Positions 5,586 through 14,400 are shown, counted from the stretch's first letter. The stretch is 20,519 bases of DNA from a bacterium (GCA_041648665.1 JBAZOP010000053.1:1-20519), one strand, 5' to 3'. Notes: generated by a model not told the origin, from the sequence alone. Translations and numbers: made by a program.

Positions 5586-7685
5586 TTATTGGTGAGGCCA
5601 CACGCCCAGCCATTCCGCCCTGGGCGGTGATTTTATCAGGAATTTCGCCCGGTTGAGGAAGAGCTGCGAAGGTCCGTCGTGCGGATGGGACATGAGGAGT
5701 TCTCCGAAGAGGTGGGCTGCGCGCTCGAAGTCGCCTTGCATGTAGGAGGCGCGGGCGGCGAGGTACTTGGGCAGCTGCGGCATTATCACGCCCACCTCGC
5801 CCACGAGTTCGTGGATGAGCGTCGGTTTGTCGCCTGCCGCCATGATGAGGTCGAGCGGCCTGAATCTGAAGGATCGCTCGCAGAGCTTTCGCACGTCGTC
5901 GTTCACGATGACTGAGGTCCTGTAGGTGCGGTTGAGCGTGCGCAATATCGCGGCGGATTCCATAGCAACTCCGACGACGCCGAAGCCGGCGGCGCCAGCG
6001 GGGCCGAGCTCGCCCGCTGCGGCGCGGCCCTGCCAGATGCCGATGCCGATCGAAAGCCGCTCGATGCCGTATCTCTTCGCCGTATCTTCGCGCGCCGCGG
6101 AGATCGCGTGCTGTGTCGCGATGGCGCTCCTGCAGGCCGAGTGGGCCTTGTTCTCGTCGGCCGTGAGGGCGCCGAACGAAGCGCGGCATTCGTCCGAGGA
6201 CCAGGACTCTATGAACGCGCCGTACTCGAGCAGCGGGCGCGATACCGTGTTTCGGAACCTGCGCATAAATGAGCAGAGTAATCTGGGCTCGAGGAATGCG
6301 GCGATCGAGCCGAAGCTGCGGATGTCGATCGCGTAGGCTGCGATTTCGCAGGGCCTTCCCTCGGGTTCGAACGCGTGCCCGGTCGAGAGGGCGGCCTTGA
6401 GCGAGTGCTGCGAGAGCCTCATGCAAAACTGCGCGCTGCGCCTCTTGGCCGGCAACTCCACTGCAAAGAGGTTCCATATCCACGACGTCGCGAGGAGCGC
6501 GACCAACGCCGCTGCGAAATGCATCGACGGCAGCAGGAGTGCGGCGGAACTGACGAGGGCCGCGCCTGCCACGAGGGATGCGATCGCTGCGCCGAACACC
6601 AGCAGCGTCCTCCGCTTCATCGAAAACCGCATGAGGATCGCGAAGTAGAGGAGGGCCGCCGCCGCTATCGCTATCGAGGTCCACGGCTGCGCTGCGAAGG
6701 AGCGGAAGGGGGAGCTGTCCGTCAGTTGGCCCATGGCGCACGCCTGTATCTCGGCCGCGCTCATCCGGCCGAGCGGAGTTTTGTACATTGCGGCGATCGT
6801 GGGCTCGGTCACGCCCAGCAGGACGATCTTCTCGCTGATCTTTTCAGCGTCCGCGTCGCCGGCCGCGACGTCCTTGGCGCTCACGAGCGTGCGGTCGGCA
6901 GAGCATCCCGCGAAGTCGATGCCCAGCGAGCCGTCGGGGCCCGTGGATACGGCCCTCTCTCCTATGTTTATCCCAGCCGTCTTTCCGGCGGAGTCCTCCG
7001 ATATGAGCGGCGTGAATCCGCCTGCTCGCGAGGAGGCGGCGAGCGCCAGCGCCGGGTAGATCCTATGGCCGAGTCTGGCGGCAAGCTTGTGGCTGCGCAC
7101 GACGCCGTCGCCGTCGGGGAAGATGTTCAAGAATCCGTCGGCCGCAAAGCCTTCGCGATTTATCGTGGCGCTGTTTACGCCCGTCATCGCGGGTAGTGTC
7201 GAGTCGTCCCTGGGCTGGGCGGGCAGGGCGACGCCCTCAGCCGCGCGCGCGGAGGCGTCAGCCGTCTTTTCGTAGTCGACGGGCAGATCCGCAAGTGCGG
7301 GATAGAACTCGAAACCATACGAGATGAAGCGCCTGTTGTCCGATTCCTGGAACCTGCGCGCTGTGCCCGCGTCGAGCGCCGTAGTCACTTTGTCGTCCAG
7401 GACCACGATCTTCGCGTTCGTGAGCCTCAACTGGTCCATGATCTTCGCGAGTACGTCCTGTCCCCAGGGCCAGGGTCCGAGCTCCACGATCGAATTTCGG
7501 TCGACGGCGACGATGCTCACCGCGGTCTCGCGCGCAGGCGTTCCCAGCGATGCGGCACGCTGTATCGGGTCCTCCAGCGCTGGCCCCAGCTTCGGGATGA
7601 GACCCAGGAGCATGAGCAGCACGAAGACCGCCGCCAGCAGTTGCGCCTGGCTTGTTTTTTTTACAAGGCTGAAGAGTCCCTTCAT
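5586..7685 (-). CDS. CHASE2 sensor protein with class III cyclase-homology domain (catalytic site degraded) and TPR-like tail
   Basis: A 699-residue inner-membrane protein. TM1 is at about 12-34, an extracytoplasmic CHASE2 domain at about 40-325, three more helices at about 334-405, a class III nucleotidyl cyclase homology domain at about 446-630, and a short TPR-like end (YLAARASYMQGDFERAAHLF, closing with PPRAEWLGVW) as is usual in this family. Metal-binding Asp454 and Asp498 remain. By alignment with the family motifs, the base-selecting Lys is Ser494, the Asp before the YTxxG motif is Gly567, and the transition-state Asn and Arg of VNxAxR are Glu576 and Ile580. Catalysis is therefore unlikely; a sensor or scaffold role is inferred. 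Its ATG overlaps the aminotransferase stop (ATGA), with an AGAGGG ribosome-binding site, so translation is probably coupled. The Cys-rich lipoprotein follows. Confidence 0.88.
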   Translation of the reverse strand: MKGLFSLVKKTSQAQLLAAVFVLLMLLGLIPKLGPALEDPIQRAASLGTPARETAVSIVAVDRNSIVELGPWPWGQDVLAKIMDQLRLTNAKIVVLDDKVTTALDAGTARRFQESDNRRFISYGFEFYPALADLPVDYEKTADASARAAEGVALPAQPRDDSTLPAMTGVNSATINREGFAADGFLNIFPDGDGVVRSHKLAARLGHRIYPALALAASSRAGGFTPLISEDSAGKTAGINIGERAVSTGPDGSLGIDFAGCSADRTLVSAKDVAAGDADAEKISEKIVLLGVTEPTIAAMYKTPLGRMSAAEIQACAMGQLTDSSPFRSFAAQPWTSIAIAAAALLYFAILMRFSMKRRTLLVFGAAIASLVAGAALVSSAALLLPSMHFAAALVALLATSWIWNLFAVELPAKRRSAQFCMRLSQHSLKAALSTGHAFEPEGRPCEIAAYAIDIRSFGSIAAFLEPRLLCSFMRRFRNTVSRPLLEYGAFIESWSSDECRASFGALTADENKAHSACRSAIATQHAISAAREDTAKRYGIERLSIGIGIWQGRAAAGELGPAGAAGFGVVGVAMESAAILRTLNRTYRTSVIVNDDVRKLCERSFRFRPLDLIMAAGDKPTLIHELVGEVGVIMPQLPKYLAARASYMQGDFERAAHLFGELLMSHPHDGPSQLFLNRAKFLIKSPPRAEWLGVWPHQ

Positions 7686-8857
7686 CTTGCCCTCTCGAAC
7701 ATGGTCTTGATTCCGCGGGCCGCCTGTTTGATGCGCTCCTCGTTCTCGACGAGCGCGAAGCGTACGAATCCTTCGCCCTGGTCTCCGAAACCCGCGCCCG
7801 GCGATACCGCTATCGACGCCTCGTCGAGCAGTTTATTGCAGAACGCGACCGAGCCCATGGAGACAAAGCGATCCGGGATCTTCGCCCACGCGAACATCGT
7901 TGCCCTGGGCCTGTCGATCCGCCAGCCTGCGCGCGCGAGTCCGTCGCAGAGCGCATCGCGCCTCGCCCGGTAGATTTCGCAGATTTCGCTCACGCATTCG
8001 TCCGAGCGCTGGAGAGCGACCGTGGCCGCGATCTGGATCGGCTGGAACATGCCGTAGTCGAGGTAGCTCTTTATGCGCGCGAGCGCGGCCACCATCTCGT
8101 GGTTGCCTAGGCAGAAGCCGACCCTCCAGCCAGGCATGGAGAAGCCCTTGGACATGGAGTAGAACTCGACCGCCAGCTCTTTCGCGCCTTTCACCTGCAG
8201 TATCGACGGGGCGGAGTATCCGTCGAAGCACAGGTCTGCGTACGCGAGATCATGGATCACGAGGATATTGTTCGCGCGCGCGAACTCCACCACCTTCTCG
8301 AAGAAGGAGATATCCACGACCTGCGCGGTCGGGTTCGAGGGGAACGATATGATCATGATCTTAGGCCTAGGCCACGTGCTCTCCGCCGCCCTCTTGATCT
8401 CCTCGAAGAAATCCAGGTCAGGCGCTATGCGCACGTTGCGCAGGTCAGCGCCCGCGATGATGACCGAGTATGCGTGTATGGGATAGGTGGGGTTGGGCAC
8501 CATCACCACGTCTCCCGGTGATGTGAGCGCGAAGACCAGGTGTGCGAGCCCCTCCTTTGTGCCGATGGTTGCGATCGCTTCGGAGTCGGGGTCGAGGGCC
8601 ACGTCGTATTTGTTTCTGTAGCGCGCGCAGATCGCCTCCCTCAGTTTGTATATCCCCCTGGAGAGCGAATAGCGGTGGTTGATCGGTTTGGACGCGGCCT
8701 CGCAGAGCTTGTCCACGATGTGGCCCGGGGTGGGGAGATCAGGGTTTCCCATGCCGAGGTTTATTATGTCTCTGCCCTCCTGCCGCGCCCGGCGCATGTG
8801 CCCCGCGACCTCTGCGAGCACATACGGCGGCAGCCTCTCTAACCTGGGAAAATTCAT
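7682..8857 (-). CDS. alaC: AlaC-type PLP-dependent aminotransferase
   Basis: A 391-residue cytosolic fold-type I aminotransferase, nearest to the AlaC (glutamate-pyruvate transaminase) group that is often labelled LL-diaminopimelate aminotransferase in deltaproteobacteria. The N-terminus FPRLERLPPYVLAEV and DIINLGMGNPDLPTPGHIVDKL are typical of the group. PLP and substrate residues are all present: Asn175 (SNP), Asp203 and Tyr206 (HDLAYAD), Lys237 (SMSKGFSMPGWR), Arg245 and Arg366 (FVRFAL). The Shine-Dalgarno is modest (GGGGGA). It is the first gene of a minus-strand operon and overlaps the CHASE2 gene by 4 bp. A well-formed promoter lies upstream in the gap shared with the DUF364 gene. The substrate (alanine or another amino acid) is inference from family. 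Confidence 0.88.
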   Translation of the reverse strand: MNFPRLERLPPYVLAEVAGHMRRARQEGRDIINLGMGNPDLPTPGHIVDKLCEAASKPINHRYSLSRGIYKLREAICARYRNKYDVALDPDSEAIATIGTKEGLAHLVFALTSPGDVVMVPNPTYPIHAYSVIIAGADLRNVRIAPDLDFFEEIKRAAESTWPRPKIMIISFPSNPTAQVVDISFFEKVVEFARANNILVIHDLAYADLCFDGYSAPSILQVKGAKELAVEFYSMSKGFSMPGWRVGFCLGNHEMVAALARIKSYLDYGMFQPIQIAATVALQRSDECVSEICEIYRARRDALCDGLARAGWRIDRPRATMFAWAKIPDRFVSMGSVAFCNKLLDEASIAVSPGAGFGDQGEGFVRFALVENEERIKQAARGIKTMFERAR

Positions 8858-8875
8858 CTATCCCCCATCTATGGA

Positions 8876-8902
8876 TTGTGTTTATAGCCTGTGATGGATA
8901 AT
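8876..8902 (+). promoter_or_regulatory. possible promoter for the DUF364 gene
   Basis: TTGTGT (8876-8881) and GATAAT (8897-8902) are 15 bp apart, a short spacing; the -10 matches 5/6. The start would be near 8909, ahead of the GGAGG at 8918-8922. It overlaps the alaC promoter on the other strand, so the two could compete. Confidence 0.35.
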
Positions 8903-8909
8903 AAGTCCA
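8881..8909 (-). promoter_or_regulatory. sigma70-type promoter for alaC
   Basis: On the minus strand, TGGACT (8909-8904) and TATAAA (8886-8881) are separated by 17 bp, matching 4/6 and 5/6 of the -35 and -10 consensus. Transcription would begin near 8874, giving a leader of about 17 nt before the ATG at 8857. Confidence 0.45.
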
Positions 8910-8934
8910 CGCAGGATGGAGGTGCAAGTCCGCG

Positions 8935-9645
8935 GTGAGGATCATAGAACAGATACTCGATGGCATCGATGACGCGCCCCTCAGCGAGGCGCATCTCTTC
9001 GACAGGGCATGCCTTGTGAAGTCCAGGCATGCCGGCGTCGCGTACAGATTTCGCGAAGAGCGTTCCATGAGCGGGGCCCCGGCAGCACAGGGCGCGATGG
9101 AGCTCGCGAGGCTGGCGTTATCTTCAGAGCTGGACAAGGCCTCTGTCGGCGTCGCTGCCATCAATTCCCTTATCGAGCTCAGGGGCGCGATTCCGTGCCC
9201 AGGCAGCGGGACCTCGCTCCTAATGGAATGGGGGGCCGGTCGGGACGTGGCCCTGGTCGGACACTTCGCGTTTGCGGATGAGCTGAGAAAGGCGGCCAGA
9301 AAGCTCTGGGTCCTGGAGCTCGATCCAAGGGAGGGGGACCTGCCTGCAGACCAGGCGGCTGAAGTCATACCAAAGGCCGAGGTTGTGGCGATAACCGGAA
9401 CAACCTTTATAAATCATACGCTTGAAGGGCTTCTTGAGCTGGCCAAAGGAAAAAAGATAATGATTCTGGGCCCTTCCACCATAATGTCGCCGATCCTCTT
9501 CGATTATGGTGTAGAGGCGCTTTGTGGCTGCAAGATAGTCGATATAGATGAAGTGACTGATAGGCTATCTTCAGGTGAAGGCCTCCGCAGGCTGGGCGGT
9601 GTAAAGAGGATGGTATTGAAGACCACTCATTTTTCAATCGGTTAA
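8935..9645 (+). CDS. DUF4213/DUF364 protein (putative heavy-metal chelatase-like)
   Basis: A 236-residue cytoplasmic protein of the DUF4213 + DUF364 family, annotated as putative heavy-metal chelation proteins from a crystal structure; the true reaction is unknown. Residues about 1-90 form the DUF4213 part, with GVAAINSLI at 72-80. The Rossmann-like DUF364 part follows: VALVGHFAFADELRK (105-119), the VLELDP strand, AEVVAITGTTFINHTLEGLLEL and ILGPSTIMSPILFDYGVEALCG (177-198). Homologues are found mostly in anaerobes and often sit near metal or cobalamin transport genes; none is here. The start is a GTG with GGAGG 12 nt upstream, which is slightly long; no better in-frame start is evident. It is divergent from alaC. 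Confidence 0.85.
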   Translation: MRIIEQILDGIDDAPLSEAHLFDRACLVKSRHAGVAYRFREERSMSGAPAAQGAMELARLALSSELDKASVGVAAINSLIELRGAIPCPGSGTSLLMEWGAGRDVALVGHFAFADELRKAARKLWVLELDPREGDLPADQAAEVIPKAEVVAITGTTFINHTLEGLLELAKGKKIMILGPSTIMSPILFDYGVEALCGCKIVDIDEVTDRLSSGEGLRRLGGVKRMVLKTTHFSIG

Positions 9646-9805
9646 CCGCCAAAGACTATTTTAGATAGGAGCATCTAAGTCCCTCCAAGTGGGGGGCAGG
9701 GGCCTCAATCGCGGCGCATGTCGTTTTGCTTATACTATTTCTGTAGTAAAAACAATAAGTTATAAGACGCGATTTGGCATCGATATTGCTTTAGTAAGGG
9801 GCATG

Positions 9806-10348
9806 ATGAACAACATAATACATTCAAAGAGACTGCAGATCCTGGCGCTGAACATGGTAGGCATAGCCCTCATCTATATGCTGAGCTTCTGCTACGGCAA
9901 GGTCGATATCAAGGATGTAGGGGCGGGCAATGAGATGATAAGCTATGCCGAGGAGATCAATAGGGCCGCTGAGACCCATGATGTGAATCCAGCCCTGATA
10001 GCCGCGGTCATCCATGCTGAGTCGAATTTCAAGATCAGGGCGCGTTCGCAGGTGGGCGCCCAGGGCTTGATGCAGATCATGCCGTCCACTGCCCGCATGC
10101 TCGGCTGCAGAAACTCATGGGATCCTGCCCAGAACATCTTCGCGGGCGCCAAGTATCTCCGCCAGCTCATGGACCGCTTCAACGGAAACCTTGCGCACGC
10201 GATCGCCGCCTACAACGCCGGCCCGGGCGCGGTATCAAAGCACAACGGCATCCCGCCGTACAAAGAGACCCGCAACTATGTGAAGAAGGTCCTGAGCCAC
10301 TACACCCGCTATCAGAAGATATTCGCCTCAGATCCGCTGATATCGTAA
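9806..10348 (+). CDS. membrane-anchored SLT-domain lytic transglycosylase
   Basis: A 180-residue murein-cleaving enzyme of the soluble lytic transglycosylase fold (GH23), anchored in the inner membrane and facing the periplasm. A single helix at about 10-30 (LQILALNMVGIALIYMLSFCY) is followed by the SLT domain at 45-165. Catalytic Glu72 is in AVIHAESNF, and SQVGAQGLMQIMPSTA, NIFAGAKYLRQLM and AIAAYNAGPGAV are the standard downstream motifs. I prefer the ATG at 9806 (or 9803) because AAGGGG (9796-9801) lies just upstream. The frame stays open to an ATG at 9689, but that would add 39 residues without a ribosome-binding site and bury the anchor. The gene ends 24 bp before a strong intrinsic terminator. 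Confidence 0.9.
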   Translation: MNNIIHSKRLQILALNMVGIALIYMLSFCYGKVDIKDVGAGNEMISYAEEINRAAETHDVNPALIAAVIHAESNFKIRARSQVGAQGLMQIMPSTARMLGCRNSWDPAQNIFAGAKYLRQLMDRFNGNLAHAIAAYNAGPGAVSKHNGIPPYKETRNYVKKVLSHYTRYQKIFASDPLIS

Positions 10349-10372
10349 TCGACTGATGAACTGGAAGATGAG

Positions 10373-10399
10373 GGCGGGCCTCTTGGCCCGCCTTTTTTT
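10373..10399 (+). terminator. intrinsic terminator after the lytic transglycosylase gene
   Basis: GGCGGGCC (10373-10380), a TCTT loop and GGCCCGCC (10385-10392) make a perfect 8-bp GC stem followed by seven T residues. This is a textbook rho-independent terminator. Confidence 0.93.
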
Positions 10400-10400
10400 A

Positions 10401-10428
10401 TTGCTATTCAGGCCTTCTGGATTATAGA
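10401..10428 (+). promoter_or_regulatory. possible promoter for the SNase-like gene
   Basis: TTGCTA (10401-10406) and TATAGA (10423-10428) are 16 bp apart, each matching 4/6 of consensus. They lie directly after the preceding terminator and about 30 bp ahead of the ATG at 10459, the expected place for a new transcript. Confidence 0.35.
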
Positions 10429-10458
10429 CCGCTTTCTCAAATCAACTGGGAGTCATCG

Positions 10459-11064
10459 ATGAATCACAAGGGCTTGTTTGCGTTTTTTTCCATGGTGTTG
10501 ATCGCGCTGCCTGTCGCCTGTTGGGCGCAGGAAGACGAGGAGCAACTTAAGAACGGCGTTGCCATCCAGGAGCTGACCGAAGATAGATCCGGGTCGCCAG
10601 AATCCATGCTGTCGATACCTTACGGCGGCGATCACCAGGGAGTGGTCACCGCGGTCATAGACGCCTCCAGGATTGCGATAGACGGCGAGGAGATGGAGCT
10701 CGTGGGAGTTGCGGCGCCCCAGCGTAACGCCGATGGAACCGCGCGCGACTGTTTTTCTCACGAATCTGCGACGTATGTGGAGTCGCGCATAATCGGCAAG
10801 CGCGTGTCATACACGTTTGAGAAACAGGACGGCCATGAGCAACACCTTGGCGCACAGCGCATATATCTCTACATCGGCGGTTCCATGCTGAACTCGGAGT
10901 TCATAAGGAGGGGCATGGCCCTGGCCGATCGCAGGCCCGGCTATCCCGAGGAAGATGCATTCGTGGAACTGCAGCAAGAGGCAAGCAGGGGGCATCTGGG
11001 TCTCTGGCATTCGTGTCCTGTGGAGTGCGATCGTTTTGGAGATTGCATGACAAAAGGTTGGTAA
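10459..11064 (+). CDS. secreted SNase-fold (thermonuclease-like) protein lacking catalytic residues
   Basis: A 201-residue protein with a Sec signal (MNHKG, hydrophobic core, cleavage after ACWA near residue 23) and a staphylococcal-nuclease-type OB fold at about 60-185. Fold landmarks are clear: VVTAVIDASRIAIDG, MELVGVAAPQ, GKRVSYTFEK, IYLYIGGSMLNSEFIRRGMALAD and ASRGHLGLWHSC. Every nuclease catalytic position is changed: Asp21 to Ser70, Arg35 to Glu80, Asp40 to Ala85, Glu43 to Gln88 and Arg87 to Ala132. It is therefore probably not a nuclease; a binding or structural role outside the cytoplasm is inferred. A C-terminal CPVECDRFGDC cluster (Cys186, 190, 196) may form disulfides. GGGAG precedes the ATG. 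A small membrane protein gene follows after 23 bp. Confidence 0.82.
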   Translation: MNHKGLFAFFSMVLIALPVACWAQEDEEQLKNGVAIQELTEDRSGSPESMLSIPYGGDHQGVVTAVIDASRIAIDGEEMELVGVAAPQRNADGTARDCFSHESATYVESRIIGKRVSYTFEKQDGHEQHLGAQRIYLYIGGSMLNSEFIRRGMALADRRPGYPEEDAFVELQQEASRGHLGLWHSCPVECDRFGDCMTKGW

Positions 11065-11087
11065 ATTGAGTTGAAAAAGGGGGGAAG

Positions 11088-11348
11088 ATGAAACTCAAGG
11101 TTAAGGCGGTTGGTTTGGCATGCGCTATCCTCTACGCGGTCGGCGTGCTCTGGGCGTACGTCATGGCTTGGGCCGGCATCAGCCAGGCGCCGTTCGACGT
11201 GCTCAACGGTTTCTACTTGGGCTGGCTCGGTGCGATCGGCAATCCCGCAGTCAGCCTCTTATTCGGTCTGGCGATCACATTCGTCGACGGGTTCATCGCG
11301 GGCGCGATCTTCGCATGGCTCTACAACAGGTTTGCCGGCAACGCGTGA
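11088..11348 (+). CDS. small two-helix membrane protein, 'bacteriophage holin'-like family
   Basis: An 86-residue integral membrane protein with helices at about 5-28 and 55-80 and charged ends. The C-terminal motif FVDGFIAGAIFAWLYNRF matches, from memory, a chromosomal family of about 85 residues that databases label 'bacteriophage holin'; no phage genes are nearby, so that label should not be read as lysis function. A good Shine-Dalgarno (AAAGGGGGGAAG) precedes the ATG. It is 23 bp after the SNase-like gene and before a terminator, so the two form a likely two-gene unit. Confidence 0.8.
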   Translation: MKLKVKAVGLACAILYAVGVLWAYVMAWAGISQAPFDVLNGFYLGWLGAIGNPAVSLLFGLAITFVDGFIAGAIFAWLYNRFAGNA

Positions 11349-11403
11349 TCCGGCCTGATTGAAGTCGAACTCCGCCGCGTCTTATAATCCCCGCCGAAAA
11401 TTC

Positions 11404-11431
11404 AAAAAAGGGCCCTTCCGGGCCTTTTTTT
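11404..11431 (+). terminator. intrinsic terminator (A/T-flanked, may work both ways)
   Basis: GGCCC (11411-11415), loop TTCC and GGGCC (11420-11424) are flanked by an A-run at 11404-11409 and a T-run at 11425-11431, which can extend the stem. It ends the SNase/holin-like unit and isolates the glucan synthase gene that follows. Confidence 0.88.
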
Positions 11432-11496
11432 GCCCAAAGAGATTAAGACGGACGTGAGCTCTGGACTCCAAAGATCAGGACTGATACAAAAAACGA

Positions 11497-14400
11497 ATGA
11501 AAACAGGCGTTCTCATCAGCTACTTTGCCAAACAAGACGAGGCTCGTGTAGCCTTCGGGAAGTTGCAACGGAAGGGCTTCCGTCGCACTGCATGGGTAAG
11601 CAAGAACGCTGCGGGAAAGGTCGAGATACGGCGACCCCTATTCGGCGTCGAGCGAAGGATCATTGAGGACCATGCACGCTGGCTTTCCGCAGATGAGACC
11701 GCCCTGATCCTCCGGGGGCCGATCGAAACCTTGAGTGTCCCCTTCGATCTCCTGCTGGAAAGCGGCGAGGCCCCTCCCGCGATCTTCGTCTTGCATCCCC
11801 ATCGCGAGGGCCCGGTCGGAGAAAACGAAAGCCCTGTTGGAACACCCTTCAATTCGGCGCAATTGCAGGAGCATGCCGAGCGTCTGGCCACGGAGCACCA
11901 GATAGACCCAAAACCGCTCCGGAACACCCTGCTCCTCAAGCGCCTTGAACGGCGCCGCAGGTGGATCCAGCAGATATGCCTGTCTCTCTCTGAGGCAGGT
12001 CGCCTGCAGCAAAGCGTGCCGCCGGCCGCCGAATGGCTCCTGGACAATGAATATATCACCGAGAGCGCCGCCCGCGATGTTTCACTCAACCTGCCCCGTC
12101 ATTTTTACCGGCAGCTGCCCTCGCTTGCGAGCGAGCCCGACCGGGGACTGCCGCGCATCTACAGTCTGGCGCGCGAGCTTGCCTCTCACACCGACCTTCG
12201 CCTGGACGAGGAGAACGTCCTGGCTTTCATCGAGGCCTATCAAACCGTGAAGCCGCTCTCGATTGGCGAGCTCTGGGTCGTCCCCCAGATGCTGCGCACG
12301 GTGCTTCTCGAGGGGATCGGCCAGATCGCCGGTCGAGCCCTGACCGAGCTGCGCGAGCGGGAGATCGCCAATTTCTGGGCGAACCGGCTCATCACGGCCA
12401 ATCGGCGAGATCCGGGCCAGATATTTTCGGTCATGGCTGAACTGGCCGAAGCCCAGAAGAAACCGAGCCCCTATTTTGCCGTTCAGCTGATGGATTACCT
12501 CTATGACGAAGGGACGGTCCTGGCCCCGGTGCAGGGTTGGCTCGAGCGCACATTCCACGAAACCTTAAACGAACTCGGCCTGCGCGTGACAAACCGCCAG
12601 ACGAGGGATCAGCTCTCCATCGGGAACGCGTTTATCAGCCTGCGCCAACTCGCCCTGATTGACTGGAAGAAATCTTTCGAACGCGTAAGCAGGGTGGAGC
12701 TTTTGCTGCGGGAGGACCCCGCCGGCATCTATCCGCAGATGGATTTCGCCACCCGCGACCGCTATCGCCGCGCAATTGAGGATCTTCACCGCGGCTCCGG
12801 CCTTGCGGAGGATGAGGTCGCGAGGCTCGCGATCGAAATGGCGGAAGAGGCCGGCCTGGATGACGTTCACGATGAGCTGGCGGCGCACGTCGGGACGTAT
12901 CTCATCGGAGAAAAGAGGGAGAAATTCTCGGAGCGCATCAGGTGCCGCGAGAAATTTCATTTCCGCGCATTGCGGTGGGCCCATCGCCATCACACCGCGG
13001 TGTATTTTTTCGGGAGCGCCGTTGTCACCGCCGCCATCCTTTTTCTGTTCCTCCGGTTCGGTCTGCGCTCCTCTGCCTCGTGGATGCAGATTGTCACAGC
13101 CATGCTACTCCTCCTCATCCCCGCGAGCCAGATCGCGGTGGAGGTGGTGAATTACCTCGTGACGCGCATCTTTCCGCCGCGCACCCTGCCGAAGATGGAT
13201 TATAAGATTTCAGGGATTCCCGACGCCTGCCGGACACTGGTGGTCGTGCCGATGATGCTCACGGATCCGGAGACGATTGCAGCCGAAGTGGAAAGGCTTG
13301 AGATTCGCTACCTTGCCAACACAGAGGCGAACCTGCTCTTTGGCCTTTTCTCGGATTACACGGACGCAGGCGAGGCCCACGCCGAGTCGGACGAATCCCT
13401 GCTTCGAGTCGCCACGCAGGGCATCGAGGCACTTAATCAGCGCCATGGCGGAGAGCGTTTCTTCCTGTTTCACCGGCAGCGGAGGTGGTGCGCCTCCGAG
13501 CAAAAATTTATCGGCTGGGAGCGCAAGCGCGGGAAACTGGAGGAGTTGAACGGCCTCATCGTCGGCACGCGGCCCCCCGACGCGGAGCGCCTCGTCTACG
13601 TCGGCAATCCGGATCACCTAGCGAACGTCAGGTTCGTCATCACCCTGGACAGTGACACGCAGCTGCCGCATGACACCGCCCGCAGGATGATCGAGACCCT
13701 GGCGCACCCGCTGAACCGGGCGCACCTCGACGATACTGGTCTGGTCCGCTCCGGCTATTCCATCATCCAGCCGCGCGTCAGCCCCTCCCTGCCGAGCACG
13801 AACGGTTCTCCCTTCAGCCGGCTCTTCTCGGACCCGGTCGGTGTCGATCCCTACACGAGCGCGGTCTCCGACGTCTATCAGGACCTGACGGGGGCCGGCT
13901 CCTATCACGGCAAGGGCATCTATGATGTGCGCACGTTCGGCGAAGTGTTGTCCGGAAGGTTTCCCGAGGGATTGCTCCTCAGCCATGATCTGATTGAAGG
14001 CGCCCACGTCCGTGTGGGGCTCGCCAGCGATATCGAGCTGTATGACGAGTTTCCGCAGGATTATGTGAGCTACGCAAAGCGACAGCACCGCTGGATTCGC
14101 GGTGACTGGCAGATCGCGGACTGGTTCACGCCGCGTGTTCCGCAACCCGGCGGGGGGCGGGGAGTCAACCCGCTATCCTGGTTTGACCGCTGGAAGATAT
14201 TCGACAACCTGCGCCGGAGCCTCCTGCCCGTGGCCAGCCTGTGGCTGCTCGTGGCCTCCTGGTTTATCTCTCCGCTGGCCGAGGAGATCGCCACCGCCGT
14301 GATCCTTGCCGGGCTCTTCTTTCACTCCCTCGCGCAACCGGTCACCTGGGCGACAACCGGCCAGGGATTGAAGGGCGTCTCCATCGCCAGAAAAGCGTAC

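Noticed and set aside
5554..6741. Long open frame (395 codons) on the minus strand in another phase
   Set aside because: It lies inside the CHASE2 gene, its translation is Arg/Pro-rich with no domain, and it is a product of high GC. The overlapping frame shows clear family motifs.
8889..8934. Possible riboswitch in the DUF364 leader
   Set aside because: The leader is very short (about 26 nt if the promoter call is right) and I could not match any known cobalamin, molybdenum or fluoride riboswitch core.
9337..9358. DLPADQ-coding DNA in the DUF364 gene as a third copy of the palindrome
   Set aside because: Only the first eleven bases match; it is not self-complementary and the residues fit the family here.
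9661..9678. TTAGAT/ATCTAA hairpin after the DUF364 gene as a terminator
   Set aside because: The stem is 6 bp, AT-rich and not followed by a T-run.
11088..11348. Prophage remnant on the basis of the holin-like gene
   Set aside because: No other phage gene, integrase or attachment repeat is present, and the family occurs as an ordinary chromosomal membrane protein.
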